From Parabacteroides sp. PF5-9 (GTDB taxonomy: Bacteria; Bacteroidota; Bacteroidia; Bacteroidales; Tannerellaceae), in the NCBI RefSeq assembly GCF_029893105.1, contig NZ_JARXWG010000003.1, forward strand, positions 62,001-126,000: a stretch of DNA of 64,000 nucleotides, in the 5' to 3' direction. How positions within the stretch are numbered: the first letter of the stretch is position 1; each line of letters opens with the position of its first letter. Shown here piece after piece: positions 17,113 through 25,907 of this stretch. Position numbers and translations under genes: made by a program. The notes beneath the pieces were generated by a model. That model worked only from the letters and a program-made list of their open reading frames with translations. It searched no databases and was not told the origin of the DNA.

Positions 17113-20100
17113 TTATTTATATTCCTGCCAGCTTTTGATTTGAATCTCTTCGATCGGCATATTGCAGAATGCGTCGATAAAGGCACTGGCCAAGCGCGCA
17201 TTGGTGATCAAAGGAATGTTGTGATCGATAGCTGCACGGCGGATTTTATATCCGTTGGTTAATTCCCGTTTGCTATGGTCTTTCGGAATATTGACAACTA
17301 ATTCGAATACATGGTTGCTGAACATATCCATCACATTCATGCCTCCCTCTTCATCAGGCCAGTTGACGGCAGTTGTTTTGATGCCGTTATCGTTCAGGAA
17401 TTGAGCCGTTCCAGCCGTTCCGTAGATGGTATACCCCTTTTCATGCAATAAGCGGCAAGGTTCCAACAGATCGACTTTACTTTTTGCTGCTCCCGAGGAG
17501 ACCAGGATATTCTTTTTAGGTATGGTGTTGCCGACAGCGATCATCGCCGACAATAACGCTTCATTGAAATCATCGCCGATACATCCGACCTCTCCGGTAG
17601 AACTCATATCCACACCCAAGACCGGATCGGCTTTATGCAAGCGGGCAAAAGAGAACTGAGATGCTTTGACCCCTATCCAGTCGATGTCAAATGCACTCTT
17701 ATCGGGTTGTGTATAAGGGGCGTCAAGCATGATACGCGTAGCCGTTTCGATAAAGTTGCGTTTAAGCACTTTAGAGACAAAGGGGAAACTACGTGATGCA
17801 CGCAGGTTACATTCGATCACTTTGACATCGTTGTTTTTTGCCAGGAACTGGATATTGAAAGGACCGCTTATATTTAGTTCTTTTGCGATCATTTTACTGA
17901 TTTTCTTAATACGGCGAGCCGTTTCGAAGTAAATCTTCTGTGCCGGGAAGACCAATGTGGCGTCACCCGAGTGTACCCCTGCAAATTCAATATGCTCGGA
18001 AATGGCATACTCAACCACTTCCCCGTTCATGGCCACCGCATCAAACTCCACTTCTTTGGCTCCCTGTAGGAATTCGGAAACTACTACCGGATATTCTTTG
18101 GATACTTTAGCTGCCAGATCCAGGAACTCTATCATTTGTTCTTTGGTGTAGCAGACATTCATCGCAGCACCGGAGAGCACATAAGAGGGTCTGATCAGGA
18201 TCGGGAATCCCACCTTTTCAATAAACGCATCGATTTCATCCATACTGGTCACTTCTGCCCAACGAGGCTGATCGATGTTCAATATATCGAGCATACCTGA
18301 GAATTTATGCCTGTTCTCTGCACGGTCGATGGAAACGGGAGAAGTTCCCAGGATAGGAACTTGTTGGCGGTTCAGTTTCATCGCCAGGTTGTTCGGGATT
18401 TGTCCACCCATCGAGACAATGACTCCTTTGGGTGTTTCCAGATCGATGACATCCAGTACACGTTCCAATGATAATTCATCGAAATAAAGCCTGTCGCACA
18501 TATCGTAATCGGTAGAGACCGTTTCAGGGTTGTAGTTGATCATGATCGACTTATACCCCAGTTTACGTGCAGTTAAAGCGGCATTGACCGAACACCAGTC
18601 GAATTCAACGGATGAGCCGATGCGATAGGCGCCCGACCCCAGGATAATGACACTCTTATCATTTTTATAATAGGGGAGATCGTGTTCCGTTCCGTCATAC
18701 GTCATATAGAGGTAGTTGGTCAGTTCCGGATGATCGGACGCGATCGTGTTGATTCTTTTGACGGTAGGTAATACGCCCAGTTTCTTACGCAAGTGGCGAA
18801 CCCGCATATTCTCTTTTTCCATATTGCCGGCCGGACTTTCTACATAACGGGCAATCTGGAAGTCGGAAAATCCCAGTCTCTTTGCTTCGCGGAGAATCTC
18901 TTCCGGTAAATCCTCAATCTGGGTATAACCGGAAAGCACAGCGGTATAATCGACAATGTTCTTTAATTTTTTGAGGAACCAGTGATTGATCTTTGTCAGT
19001 TCGTAGATACGGTCGATGGTATAACCGGCTTCTAAAGCCTGAGCAATGGCAAAAATACGCAGATCGGTGGGGTTGGCTAATTCTTCGTCGAGGTTGTCGA
19101 AAGTCAGGTCGTTGTTGCCGACAAAACCATGCATCCCTTGTCCGATCATGCGGAGTCCTTTCTGTATGATCTCTTCAAAGCTTTTACCGATCGACATAAT
19201 TTCACCGACCGACTTCATACTTGAGCCGATCAGGCGGCTGACTCCTTCAAACTTCGTCAGGTCCCAACGCGGAATTTTCACAATCATATAATCGACTTCC
19301 GGCGCTTTATAGGCGGAGTAGGGTGTTCCCATCTCGCCAATTTCATCCAATCCGTAGCCCAATGCTAACTTAGCAGCGACAAAGGCCAACGGATATCCGC
19401 TCGCTTTGGAGGCCAGTGCAGATGAACGGCTGAGACGGGCATTGACTTCAATCACCCGGTAATCGTTTGTTTCTGAACTGTATGCATATTGAATGTTACA
19501 CTCTCCCACAATACCTAAATGGCGAATGGTTCGGATCGACAATGCCTGTAGATCTTTTAATTCTTTATCGGTCAGTGAACAGGTCGGAGCAACAACGATA
19601 CTTTCGCCGGTGTGTACACCGAGCGGATCGACATTCTCCATGCTAACCACAGTAAAACAGTGGTCGTTTTTGTCACGGATAACTTCAAATTCGATCTCTT
19701 TCCACCCTTTCAGCGACTCTTCCACCAGGATTTGCGAAGCATAGGCGAAAGCGCTTTCAGCCAGAGTGCGTAATTCTTTTTCATCCTGACAGATACCACT
19801 ACCCATACCTCCCAAGGCATACGCCGAACGGATCATCACCGGATAGCCGATTTTCTCGGCAGCAGCAATGGCGTCATCCATTGTTTCGACCGCTTCGCTG
19901 ACAGGTGTCTTTACATCAATTTCATCGAGTTTTTTCACAAAAAGGTCGCGGTCTTCCGTATACATGATGGCTTCAACCGAGGTTCCTAATACCTGTACAT
20001 TGTATTTGGCTAAAGTGCCCTCATTGTATAGTTGTGTTCCGCAATTCAGCGCTGTCTGTCCCCCAAAAGCCAGTAGGATACCGTCAGGGTGTTCTTTTTT

Positions 20101-20331
20101 GATTACCTCCTCTACAAAATAAGGGGTGATGGGCAAAAAATAAACCTGGTCGGCTATCCCTTCGGATGTTTGTATAGTGGCAATGTTGGGATTCAACAAG
20201 ACGGTATAAATCCCTTCTTCCCGCAATGCTTTTAACGCCTGTGACCCGGAGTAGTCGAACTCTCCGGCCTGTCCGATCTTAAGGGCGCCTGAGCCCAGTA
20301 CGATCACCTTTTTGATTCCATTTCTCGACAT
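17113..20331 (-). CDS. carB: Carbamoyl-phosphate synthase large subunit
   Basis: The 1072-residue protein makes carbamoyl phosphate from ammonia (delivered by CarA), bicarbonate and 2 ATP, feeding arginine and pyrimidine synthesis. It consists of two homologous halves, each with an ATP-grasp: AFGGQTALNCG and IRSAYALGGMGSG in the first, MGGQIPNNLA and IRPSYVLSG in the second. The C-terminal ~130 residues are an MGS-like allosteric domain (ILVSSGAAKSKVDLLEPCRLL to IKSWQEYK). The length is normal. carA is not adjacent here. A leader of about 220 nt with a terminator hairpin precedes the gene, so expression is probably controlled by attenuation. Confidence 0.97.
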   Translation of the reverse strand: MSRNGIKKVIVLGSGALKIGQAGEFDYSGSQALKALREEGIYTVLLNPNIATIQTSEGIADQVYFLPITPYFVEEVIKKEHPDGILLAFGGQTALNCGTQLYNEGTLAKYNVQVLGTSVEAIMYTEDRDLFVKKLDEIDVKTPVSEAVETMDDAIAAAEKIGYPVMIRSAYALGGMGSGICQDEKELRTLAESAFAYASQILVEESLKGWKEIEFEVIRDKNDHCFTVVSMENVDPLGVHTGESIVVAPTCSLTDKELKDLQALSIRTIRHLGIVGECNIQYAYSSETNDYRVIEVNARLSRSSALASKASGYPLAFVAAKLALGYGLDEIGEMGTPYSAYKAPEVDYMIVKIPRWDLTKFEGVSRLIGSSMKSVGEIMSIGKSFEEIIQKGLRMIGQGMHGFVGNNDLTFDNLDEELANPTDLRIFAIAQALEAGYTIDRIYELTKINHWFLKKLKNIVDYTAVLSGYTQIEDLPEEILREAKRLGFSDFQIARYVESPAGNMEKENMRVRHLRKKLGVLPTVKRINTIASDHPELTNYLYMTYDGTEHDLPYYKNDKSVIILGSGAYRIGSSVEFDWCSVNAALTARKLGYKSIMINYNPETVSTDYDMCDRLYFDELSLERVLDVIDLETPKGVIVSMGGQIPNNLAMKLNRQQVPILGTSPVSIDRAENRHKFSGMLDILNIDQPRWAEVTSMDEIDAFIEKVGFPILIRPSYVLSGAAMNVCYTKEQMIEFLDLAAKVSKEYPVVVSEFLQGAKEVEFDAVAMNGEVVEYAISEHIEFAGVHSGDATLVFPAQKIYFETARRIKKISKMIAKELNISGPFNIQFLAKNNDVKVIECNLRASRSFPFVSKVLKRNFIETATRIMLDAPYTQPDKSAFDIDWIGVKASQFSFARLHKADPVLGVDMSSTGEVGCIGDDFNEALLSAMIAVGNTIPKKNILVSSGAAKSKVDLLEPCRLLHEKGYTIYGTAGTAQFLNDNGIKTTAVNWPDEEGGMNVMDMFSNHVFELVVNIPKDHSKRELTNGYKIRRAAIDHNIPLITNARLASAFIDAFCNMPIEEIQIKSWQEYK

Positions 20332-20395
20332 AGTTTTTCAGAGATTGTTTTTATTTATTGTTTGTGTTTATAAAATGCATATCGTTGCGTCCGGA

Positions 20396-20429
20396 CAAAA
20401 AAAATGCGTTAGAAATAGAACTAACGCAT
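20396..20429 (-). terminator. Attenuator-type terminator in the carB leader
   Basis: On the minus strand ATGCGTTAG pairs perfectly with CTAACGCAT (9 bp, 8-nt loop), directly followed by a run of T. It lies about 65 bp upstream of the carB start and downstream of the carB promoter, so it must be passed for carB to be expressed. Confidence 0.85.
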
Positions 20430-20533
20430 CATCTATTGTCAGATAAAAATTCATCAACACTAAAGAAATGAGCTTCGTAATCCGATAGGTAACCGGACGT
20501 GAATACATGATTTATGATATAGGTTGTATTCAT
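20429..20533 (-). CDS. Possible 34-codon leader peptide of carB
   Basis: Between the carB promoter and the terminator hairpin there is a frame from ATG at 20533 to TGA at 20431-20429. The peptide begins MNTTYIINHVF and ends FLSDNR. Its stop codon touches the first stem base of the terminator. It has 3 Tyr and 5 Phe but no run of one amino acid, so a codon-specific sensor is not obvious. The end of the frame crosses a T-rich stretch (GAATTTTTATCTG), as expected for pyrimidine-sensitive pausing. No Shine-Dalgarno sequence is visible, as for most genes here. A 34-codon frame can occur by chance; the position is the argument. Confidence 0.4.
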   Translation of the reverse strand: MNTTYIINHVFTSGYLSDYEAHFFSVDEFLSDNR

Positions 20534-20559
20534 TCTGAGAAGCGTTTTCAAAATTTGGA

Positions 20560-20591
20560 CAAAGGTAGGATTTATATTTCAGATTCACAAA
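20560..20591 (-). promoter_or_regulatory. carB promoter
   Basis: On the minus strand TTTG (20591-20588), 20 bases, then TACCTTTG (20567-20560): a full match to the Bacteroidetes -33/-7 pattern. The expected transcript start is near 20553. Confidence 0.8.
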
Positions 20592-20630
20592 ACTCTGTTC
20601 TTTTTCTTTCGGATGAAAGCGATCAGCCTG

Positions 20631-22046
20631 TTATGGGATGATGCGGTATTTGGTGGTCCAACCCGAACTTCCGGTGATGATATAGTTTGCTGGTGTGCAT
20701 GTTTGAATGGAATGAATACTTTCTCCGGCCGGCTTTTCAACTTTCAATAGCGGGATGCCGGTGAGCGAGTAGATGGTAATTGTCTCGGCAGAAGGGGTAT
20801 TGATCCAGAGTGTTGACCCCTTTATCTGAAGCGCAAAATCGGGTGGTAGGTTGAACTCCTTGGAAGAATCATTTATTTCTACTGCTTTCTTTATGTTGGT
20901 AATCATATATTCCAGATGCGAATAGTTGTATTTGTCGATATAGTTATCTGCTGTCGCAGTTAATGCCTCTAACGCGTAGTAGCCATTACAGTAGCCGCCC
21001 CATCCCCAATTGATATGTACATCCCCATTGTTGTAACCGTCACAGACAAAGCCATGACTGCCAACGGGATCCATACTTCGTCCGGTGTAGTACACCGGGC
21101 GGTTATGATCAATCTCGTCTTGAATGAAATGATACCACTCTTCATAGGAGTAGCCTCCTCCGTTTTTGGATATCAGTTTAATCTCAGGGTCATAATTAAA
21201 ATGATCGACCAGAGCGGAAAGAAACTGGTAGTTTGATCCGGTCGTTATACTCACCCCATAATCGGCTTCCATACTTACTCCGCAATGGAAGATCAGGTGG
21301 GCTACAGCTTGTGCACTTGCATCCCTGTCGTTATGTTTATAGCTGTGTCGCATCAGATTCCAGTTATATGCAACATCTTCAAAAGTGGCAGACAGCTTTA
21401 ATCCGGTTGTTTTCGTGTTGTATGTGTGTGCTCCTTTGCCTTTCTCGGGCCACCGGTGGTAGTGCATAATGATGGCCATAGCGGTAGGCAAACAGCCTGT
21501 CAATGCCTGGCCGTTCCCAATGACCGGACAGAATAGATTGTAGGGTGCATCTTGATCCCAGTTGGCGGTAAGGAGTCTTTTGGAGTTATATAACCGATTA
21601 TCCGGGGATGTATTATTTTCTATCTGCATCCATTTGGCTTTTGTCTTATCGTCGGCGATTGCTTTTTTAGCGGTATAACGAGTGATCTCTTCGCGGTATT
21701 TCTGCAACCACCAGCTAAGGGCAGGAGGGAGGTGGGAGAAGTCGAATGTTCCTTCGATAGCGTAGGCCAATACCGGCTTGATCCGATCATCTCCGGCCAC
21801 AATTACAAACCCGCCATCTTCTCCTCCACTGAAAATGTAGTAGAATGTTTCGGGACCGGAAGCGCGCAATGCATTCTGTTCGGCGTGTAACAAAGTCAGG
21901 GAGGTCTGTGTCTTTAGGGTTGTTGAACTCAATTGTTGAAAGAGATTATTCGCAATTGTTTGTGCCTTTTCGACAGATACATGTTCGGCAAATACCGGAA
22001 GAGAGAAGAAAATGAATAATCCGATAAGAAATTGTTTGGTTTTCAT
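20631..22046 (-). CDS. C10 family (streptopain-like) cysteine peptidase, secreted
   Basis: The 471-residue protein has a signal peptide (MKTKQFLIGLFIFFSLPVFA). An N-terminal propeptide-like region (HVSVEKAQTIANNLF, YYIFSGGEDGGFVIVAGDDR) follows, then the peptidase with the catalytic Cys near residue 185 in ALTGCLPTAMA and the His near residue 330 in GSHGFVCDGY. NWGWGGYCNGYY is the conserved block after the His. C10 enzymes (SpeB, prevotella interpain, Bacteroides Bfp) are papain-like and activated by removal of the propeptide. The last ~75 residues look like a C-terminal secretion/sorting beta domain (TITIYSLTGIPLLKVEKPAG). It has its own promoter and lies upstream of carB on the same strand, without its own clear terminator. 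Confidence 0.92.
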   Translation of the reverse strand: MKTKQFLIGLFIFFSLPVFAEHVSVEKAQTIANNLFQQLSSTTLKTQTSLTLLHAEQNALRASGPETFYYIFSGGEDGGFVIVAGDDRIKPVLAYAIEGTFDFSHLPPALSWWLQKYREEITRYTAKKAIADDKTKAKWMQIENNTSPDNRLYNSKRLLTANWDQDAPYNLFCPVIGNGQALTGCLPTAMAIIMHYHRWPEKGKGAHTYNTKTTGLKLSATFEDVAYNWNLMRHSYKHNDRDASAQAVAHLIFHCGVSMEADYGVSITTGSNYQFLSALVDHFNYDPEIKLISKNGGGYSYEEWYHFIQDEIDHNRPVYYTGRSMDPVGSHGFVCDGYNNGDVHINWGWGGYCNGYYALEALTATADNYIDKYNYSHLEYMITNIKKAVEINDSSKEFNLPPDFALQIKGSTLWINTPSAETITIYSLTGIPLLKVEKPAGESIHSIQTCTPANYIITGSSGWTTKYRIIP

Positions 22047-22080
22047 TGTGAATATCGTTTTAAAGTCTTGGTTATAAGGG

Positions 22081-22112
22081 CAAATGTAGACATTATTTTG
22101 AATTTTTGCAAA
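22081..22112 (-). promoter_or_regulatory. Promoter of the C10 peptidase gene
   Basis: On the minus strand TTTG (22112-22109), 20 bases, then TACATTTG (22088-22081), giving a leader of about 30 nt. Confidence 0.78.
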
Positions 22113-22349
22113 TCGGTTAAACTTTTTTCAGCCGATTGTAACTTAGATTGATCAAGTTTGTCTGTTGGCGTAGGTATAGTTTCTGTATATTGAATGTATT
22201 GTTTTGCTATAGAAACCGTTAAATATGCGACATAAATTAATAAAAATTCGTTTTCGGCTAACGCTCGCTTTGGTTGTTTTTACTCAAATAGATGGCCTTT
22301 TTCTGCATTTCCGGCAAAAAACAGGTGGTTTTTACCGGTTTTTCCAGAA

Positions 22350-22668
22350 AATCCGTAGATTTTATCCGTATGATTTTTTTTAATGATGCTTATGATTTTG
22401 AAAATACATCCAAATGCTTTTACCTAATCATGCAGATGATTTTTCAAAAAGCGAAAAAACAGTGTCAAAATCGGCTGTTTTTTCTCTAGAATGACATTTT
22501 GTTTAGATCGAAAAAATAGATGATATAGTATGAAAATCATTATCTCTTACAAAAACAAACCTCATATCCGTGCGATTTTTTCAAACAAACCTGCGGATGG
22601 CTTCGAATAGACGAATCTCGAAGGGGTTCAAATGACAAATTGCTCAAATTGACATAGTGTAACCGGGC
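22350..22668 (-). repeat. Diverged dispersed non-coding element, copy 1
   Basis: Read on the minus strand this region aligns over about 320 bp with 56431-56750. Conserved blocks include CCCCTTCGAGATTCGTCTAT, AGCCGATTTT..AC.CTGTTTTTTC and GCATCATTAAAAAAA. Identity by eye is roughly 65-75 percent. It occupies most of the 715-bp gap between the C10 peptidase and RNase H genes, where I see no credible gene. Confidence 0.8.
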
Positions 22669-22732
22669 ATATTTAGAAGCATCTGTTTCGGCTTATTCGT
22701 GATCGGACTAAGTTTTTCCTGAAAAGAAACAG

Positions 22733-22740
22733 TATATTTG
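22733..22740 (+). promoter_or_regulatory. -7 promoter box of the RNase H gene
   Basis: TATATTTG, 21 bp upstream of the ATG at 22762. An upstream TTG frame beginning at 22738 lies inside this box and is therefore not the start. Confidence 0.6.
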
Positions 22741-22761
22741 TTTCTTCATACGGAACAAATT

Positions 22762-23400
22762 ATGGCAAAAAGAAAATTCTATGTCGTCTGGAAAGGTCTT
22801 CAACCGGGAATTTACGAGAACTGGGAAGATGCAAAAACGCAGGTAGAAGGTGAAGAAGGGGCTAAATATAAGTCTTTTGAGACAAAAGAAGAAGCCACCG
22901 AGGCTTTTGAGAAAGGGTATGCACATTATCTGAAGAACAGTTCTTCGTCGAAAGCTGTTTCAAAACTGATGAGATCCCCTTCCGGGATCGGGAAACCGAT
23001 CATGGAGAGCCTGGCAGTAGATGCTGCATGTAGCGGCAATCCGGGATTGATGGAGTACCGGGGTGTTTATACGGCGACCGGTCAGGAAATTTTCCATATC
23101 GGACCGATGACACAGGGGACAAACAATGTCGGAGAATTTCTGGCTCTTGTACACGGATTGGCTTTACTCAAAAAAAAGGAGAGTAAACTTCCTGTTTATT
23201 CAGATAGTGTGAACGCGATCAAGTGGGTTCAGAAAAAGAAAGCTAAAACATTGTTGGAGCGGACGGCTGAAAACGAACCGATTTTTGATCTGATAACACG
23301 AGCCGAAAAGTGGCTGAACGAAAACACGTACACGACTCCGATATTAAAATGGCATACAGCAGAATGGGGAGAGATTCCCGCTGATTTTGGCAGAAAATAA
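22762..23400 (+). CDS. rnhA: RNase H1-type ribonuclease with N-terminal viroplasmin domain
   Basis: The 212-residue protein starts with a caulimovirus-viroplasmin-like RNA/DNA-hybrid binding domain (KFYVVWKGLQPGIYENWEDAK, residues 4-50). A linker rich in Ser and Lys follows, then an RNase H fold. Catalytic acidic residues are visible: Asp in VDAACSGNPG, Glu in NVGEFLALV, Asp in VYSDSVNAI and a final Asp in IPADFGRK at the extreme C-terminus. It degrades RNA in RNA:DNA hybrids. The same architecture is found in many Bacteroidetes RNases HI. It is followed by the GLUG surface protein, 94 bp later, probably not cotranscribed. Confidence 0.93.
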   Translation: MAKRKFYVVWKGLQPGIYENWEDAKTQVEGEEGAKYKSFETKEEATEAFEKGYAHYLKNSSSSKAVSKLMRSPSGIGKPIMESLAVDAACSGNPGLMEYRGVYTATGQEIFHIGPMTQGTNNVGEFLALVHGLALLKKKESKLPVYSDSVNAIKWVQKKKAKTLLERTAENEPIFDLITRAEKWLNENTYTTPILKWHTAEWGEIPADFGRK

Positions 23401-23494
23401 AAATAATTTATACTTTTACAGCAAGCGAAAGTAAATACCTAACTATTGTTGAGAGAAATACGAACTTTGTATAAACAATAAATAATACTGAAAT

Positions 23495-25828
23495 ATGAAA
23501 AAAAGTCTACTGGTTTTTATGCTTTTTATGAGCTTTATTGCTGGTAAAACAATGGCACAATCCATGCCCAACGGGTATTGGGATCAGTATGTTGCTACAA
23601 GTTTTGCCGGAGGAGACGGATCTGTTGAGACTCCTTTCTTAATAGAAAGTGCAGAGCAATTAGCCTATCTGGCACAGGAGGTGAACAGCGGCAAGCCTTT
23701 TACAAAACAATATGTTCAAATCAAAGCGGGCGTAAAAGAGTTGAATTTGTCGGCTCATTTCTGGGTACCTATCGGTACTTTTGAAGAGAATGATCTGAAT
23801 AAAACCTTTCAAGGAAATTTTGATGGGAATAATGCGATAATCAGTGGATTGAATATCGGAGTTGCCTGTTTGCCCAAAACAAATAACACCATCGGACTTT
23901 TCGGTTACCTGTATGCCACCGATGGCAATACAATGGGTGGCATAAAAAATCTGACATTAAAAAATGGGAATATACAAGGATGGGCAGACTCTTTCCATTC
24001 GGGCGCATTTGCCGGTCATATAAGAGTCTATTCGGAAACAGGAAAAGCTAAAATACGCATTGATAACTGCCGGAATGAGAGTGTCTCCGTTCAGGGAGGA
24101 GGACAAGGCATTGAAATTTCCTATACCGGAGGTATCTTAGGAGCAGGACGTTCAGACAGCAAAGGATCTGGTATGGGCGAACTTATTATCGAGAACTGTG
24201 CGAATGAAGCGACTGTCCGTCGGGGAGAAATCGCTGCTGCTTATACCGGAGGTATTTTAGGATATGGCTATGGTTTGGGAACGATAGAGATCAAAAACGT
24301 GACCAATAGCGGTTCGGTGATCGGTGAAGGGAATTATACGTATACCGGAGGTATCATGGGAAATTGTTCGGGATATAGCCAATTGACCATGCTGAAATGT
24401 TCGAATAACGGAAATATCACGGGTGGAAAGTATATCGCATATACCGGAGGTCTTTTAGGTTGTGGATATGGAACAAGCTACGATACGGGTGTCGGTATAC
24501 TGACAATCAAAGATTGTTATAGTTATGCCACGATCACAGCAGCGGGAGGATATGTTGGCGGATTAGGCGGGAGAATCGAAACGATCAGAGAAGGTTCGGT
24601 TTTTATTCAAAATGTGTATGCTGCAGGAACGATCTCGGGAGGCGAGTATACAGGTGGACTTGCGGGTATGTTGTCGCGTAGAAATAATGCGATACATATA
24701 CCGGTTATAGAGAATAGTCTGGCTGTTCTGAAAGAGATCAAAGGAGATCATATTCATCGTGTTGTCGGACGAATAGCCCGGAGTGAAGAAGGGCTGGATA
24801 TCTATATCGATATTACGAATGAAGAAGAGATTGTAAAATATATGGGAACAGGGAATTATGCCTTTATTCAAGCGGGTGGAAATTGGACTGATGATTTAAA
24901 AGGAGCGGATGGAGCAGAGTGGGAGAGCGATCTGACTCGGTTGAAAGATCTATTCGGTTGGACTGTCAATCATTGGAATATCTACGCTTCAAGCTTCCTG
25001 CCTCAGTTGAAATCTGTAGAAGGAACAGCGCTCATTCATCCTAAAATTTCATATCCTTTCTGGGATACCTCCGAGGAATATTGTACCGTTACGATTAGCG
25101 GGTTTGATCGTTTAACGGCTATTCCAGGTATGGGACATCATCAAAGAAAGAAAAAAGAGTCTTTTGCTGTAAGGTTTGAGTTGCCGCAGGGTTATGAGGC
25201 AGAAGATATTTTAGTGACTGTCAATGGGGTGAAAAATGAATTTAGCTTAGTGACCGGCAGAACATATCGCACTACAATTCGTGAGGTAATTGAAGATACT
25301 GAGATTTTTATTGGAAAAGCTCCGAGATTTGCGATCTCTGTTCCTCAGGGTGCCGGTTTCCGTGTGTTGCAATTCACAGATACAACATATTGTTACCCGA
25401 CGAATGATCTATTGAAAGTGGGTCGCTTTGATACTCCTCTGATAGGAATCACACTCGAAGATGATTATGATCAGTCGGAGATCACCTTATTGGCTGACGG
25501 AGAAGAAGTAAAACCGATGGCATTACGCTCCAGTATCCTTTATTATCTGTTACCTGCTGTAGAGGGTGATATGAAACTTACAGTTGAAGGGGTGAAGAAG
25601 AATCAAACAGACGGTATGCAAAATCCATCGGAACAGTTTGCAATCCATATGGAGGGGCAAACATTGTATATCACTGTTTCACAACGTATGCCGATGACTG
25701 TTTATACGATAACAGGAAATACCCATACCGCATTGACTTTACCGGAAGGTACAACTTCGGTCAATTTACGACCGGGGATCTATCTATTAAAAATAGGCAA
25801 TGATATTCGAAAAATAAAGGTGAAGTAA
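23495..25828 (+). CDS. Secreted GLUG-like repeat surface protein
   Basis: The 777-residue protein has a signal peptide (MKKSLLVFMLFMSFIAGKTMAQ). A region starts with SVETPFLIESAEQLAYLAQEV, the usual opening of GLUG proteins. Six YTGG/YVGG-type motifs follow at about residues 209, 250, 283, 316, 352 and 385, 33-41 residues apart, consistent with a right-handed beta-helix. Residues ~510-700 are beta-sandwich-like. The C-terminus (GQTLYITVSQRMPMTVYTITG, ending GIYLLKIGNDIRKIKVK) resembles the T9SS type A sorting domain. An adhesin or surface structural role is inference. It ends at a bidirectional terminator facing the LPS-kinase gene. Confidence 0.85.
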   Translation: MKKSLLVFMLFMSFIAGKTMAQSMPNGYWDQYVATSFAGGDGSVETPFLIESAEQLAYLAQEVNSGKPFTKQYVQIKAGVKELNLSAHFWVPIGTFEENDLNKTFQGNFDGNNAIISGLNIGVACLPKTNNTIGLFGYLYATDGNTMGGIKNLTLKNGNIQGWADSFHSGAFAGHIRVYSETGKAKIRIDNCRNESVSVQGGGQGIEISYTGGILGAGRSDSKGSGMGELIIENCANEATVRRGEIAAAYTGGILGYGYGLGTIEIKNVTNSGSVIGEGNYTYTGGIMGNCSGYSQLTMLKCSNNGNITGGKYIAYTGGLLGCGYGTSYDTGVGILTIKDCYSYATITAAGGYVGGLGGRIETIREGSVFIQNVYAAGTISGGEYTGGLAGMLSRRNNAIHIPVIENSLAVLKEIKGDHIHRVVGRIARSEEGLDIYIDITNEEEIVKYMGTGNYAFIQAGGNWTDDLKGADGAEWESDLTRLKDLFGWTVNHWNIYASSFLPQLKSVEGTALIHPKISYPFWDTSEEYCTVTISGFDRLTAIPGMGHHQRKKKESFAVRFELPQGYEAEDILVTVNGVKNEFSLVTGRTYRTTIREVIEDTEIFIGKAPRFAISVPQGAGFRVLQFTDTTYCYPTNDLLKVGRFDTPLIGITLEDDYDQSEITLLADGEEVKPMALRSSILYYLLPAVEGDMKLTVEGVKKNQTDGMQNPSEQFAIHMEGQTLYITVSQRMPMTVYTITGNTHTALTLPEGTTSVNLRPGIYLLKIGNDIRKIKVK

Positions 25829-25845
25829 TTTCTTGAATATTCAAT

Positions 25846-25899
25846 AAAAAGAGGACGCATCAACGAACAAGGTTTTTTCTGTTGATACGTCCTCTTTTT
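25846..25899. terminator. Bidirectional terminator
   Basis: AAAGAGGACG-C-ATCAAC (from 25848) pairs with the GTTGAT-A-CGTCCTCTTT arm ending at 25899, around a ~16-nt loop. It is flanked by A and T runs, so it serves both the GLUG gene (+) and the LPS-kinase gene (-). Confidence 0.9.
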
Positions 25900-25907
25900 G
25901 TATCTCT

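Noticed and set aside
20396-20429. The hairpin as simple terminator of the C10 peptidase gene
   Set aside because: It lies about 200 bp past that gene and downstream of a full carB promoter, so attenuation is more likely, though a double role is possible.
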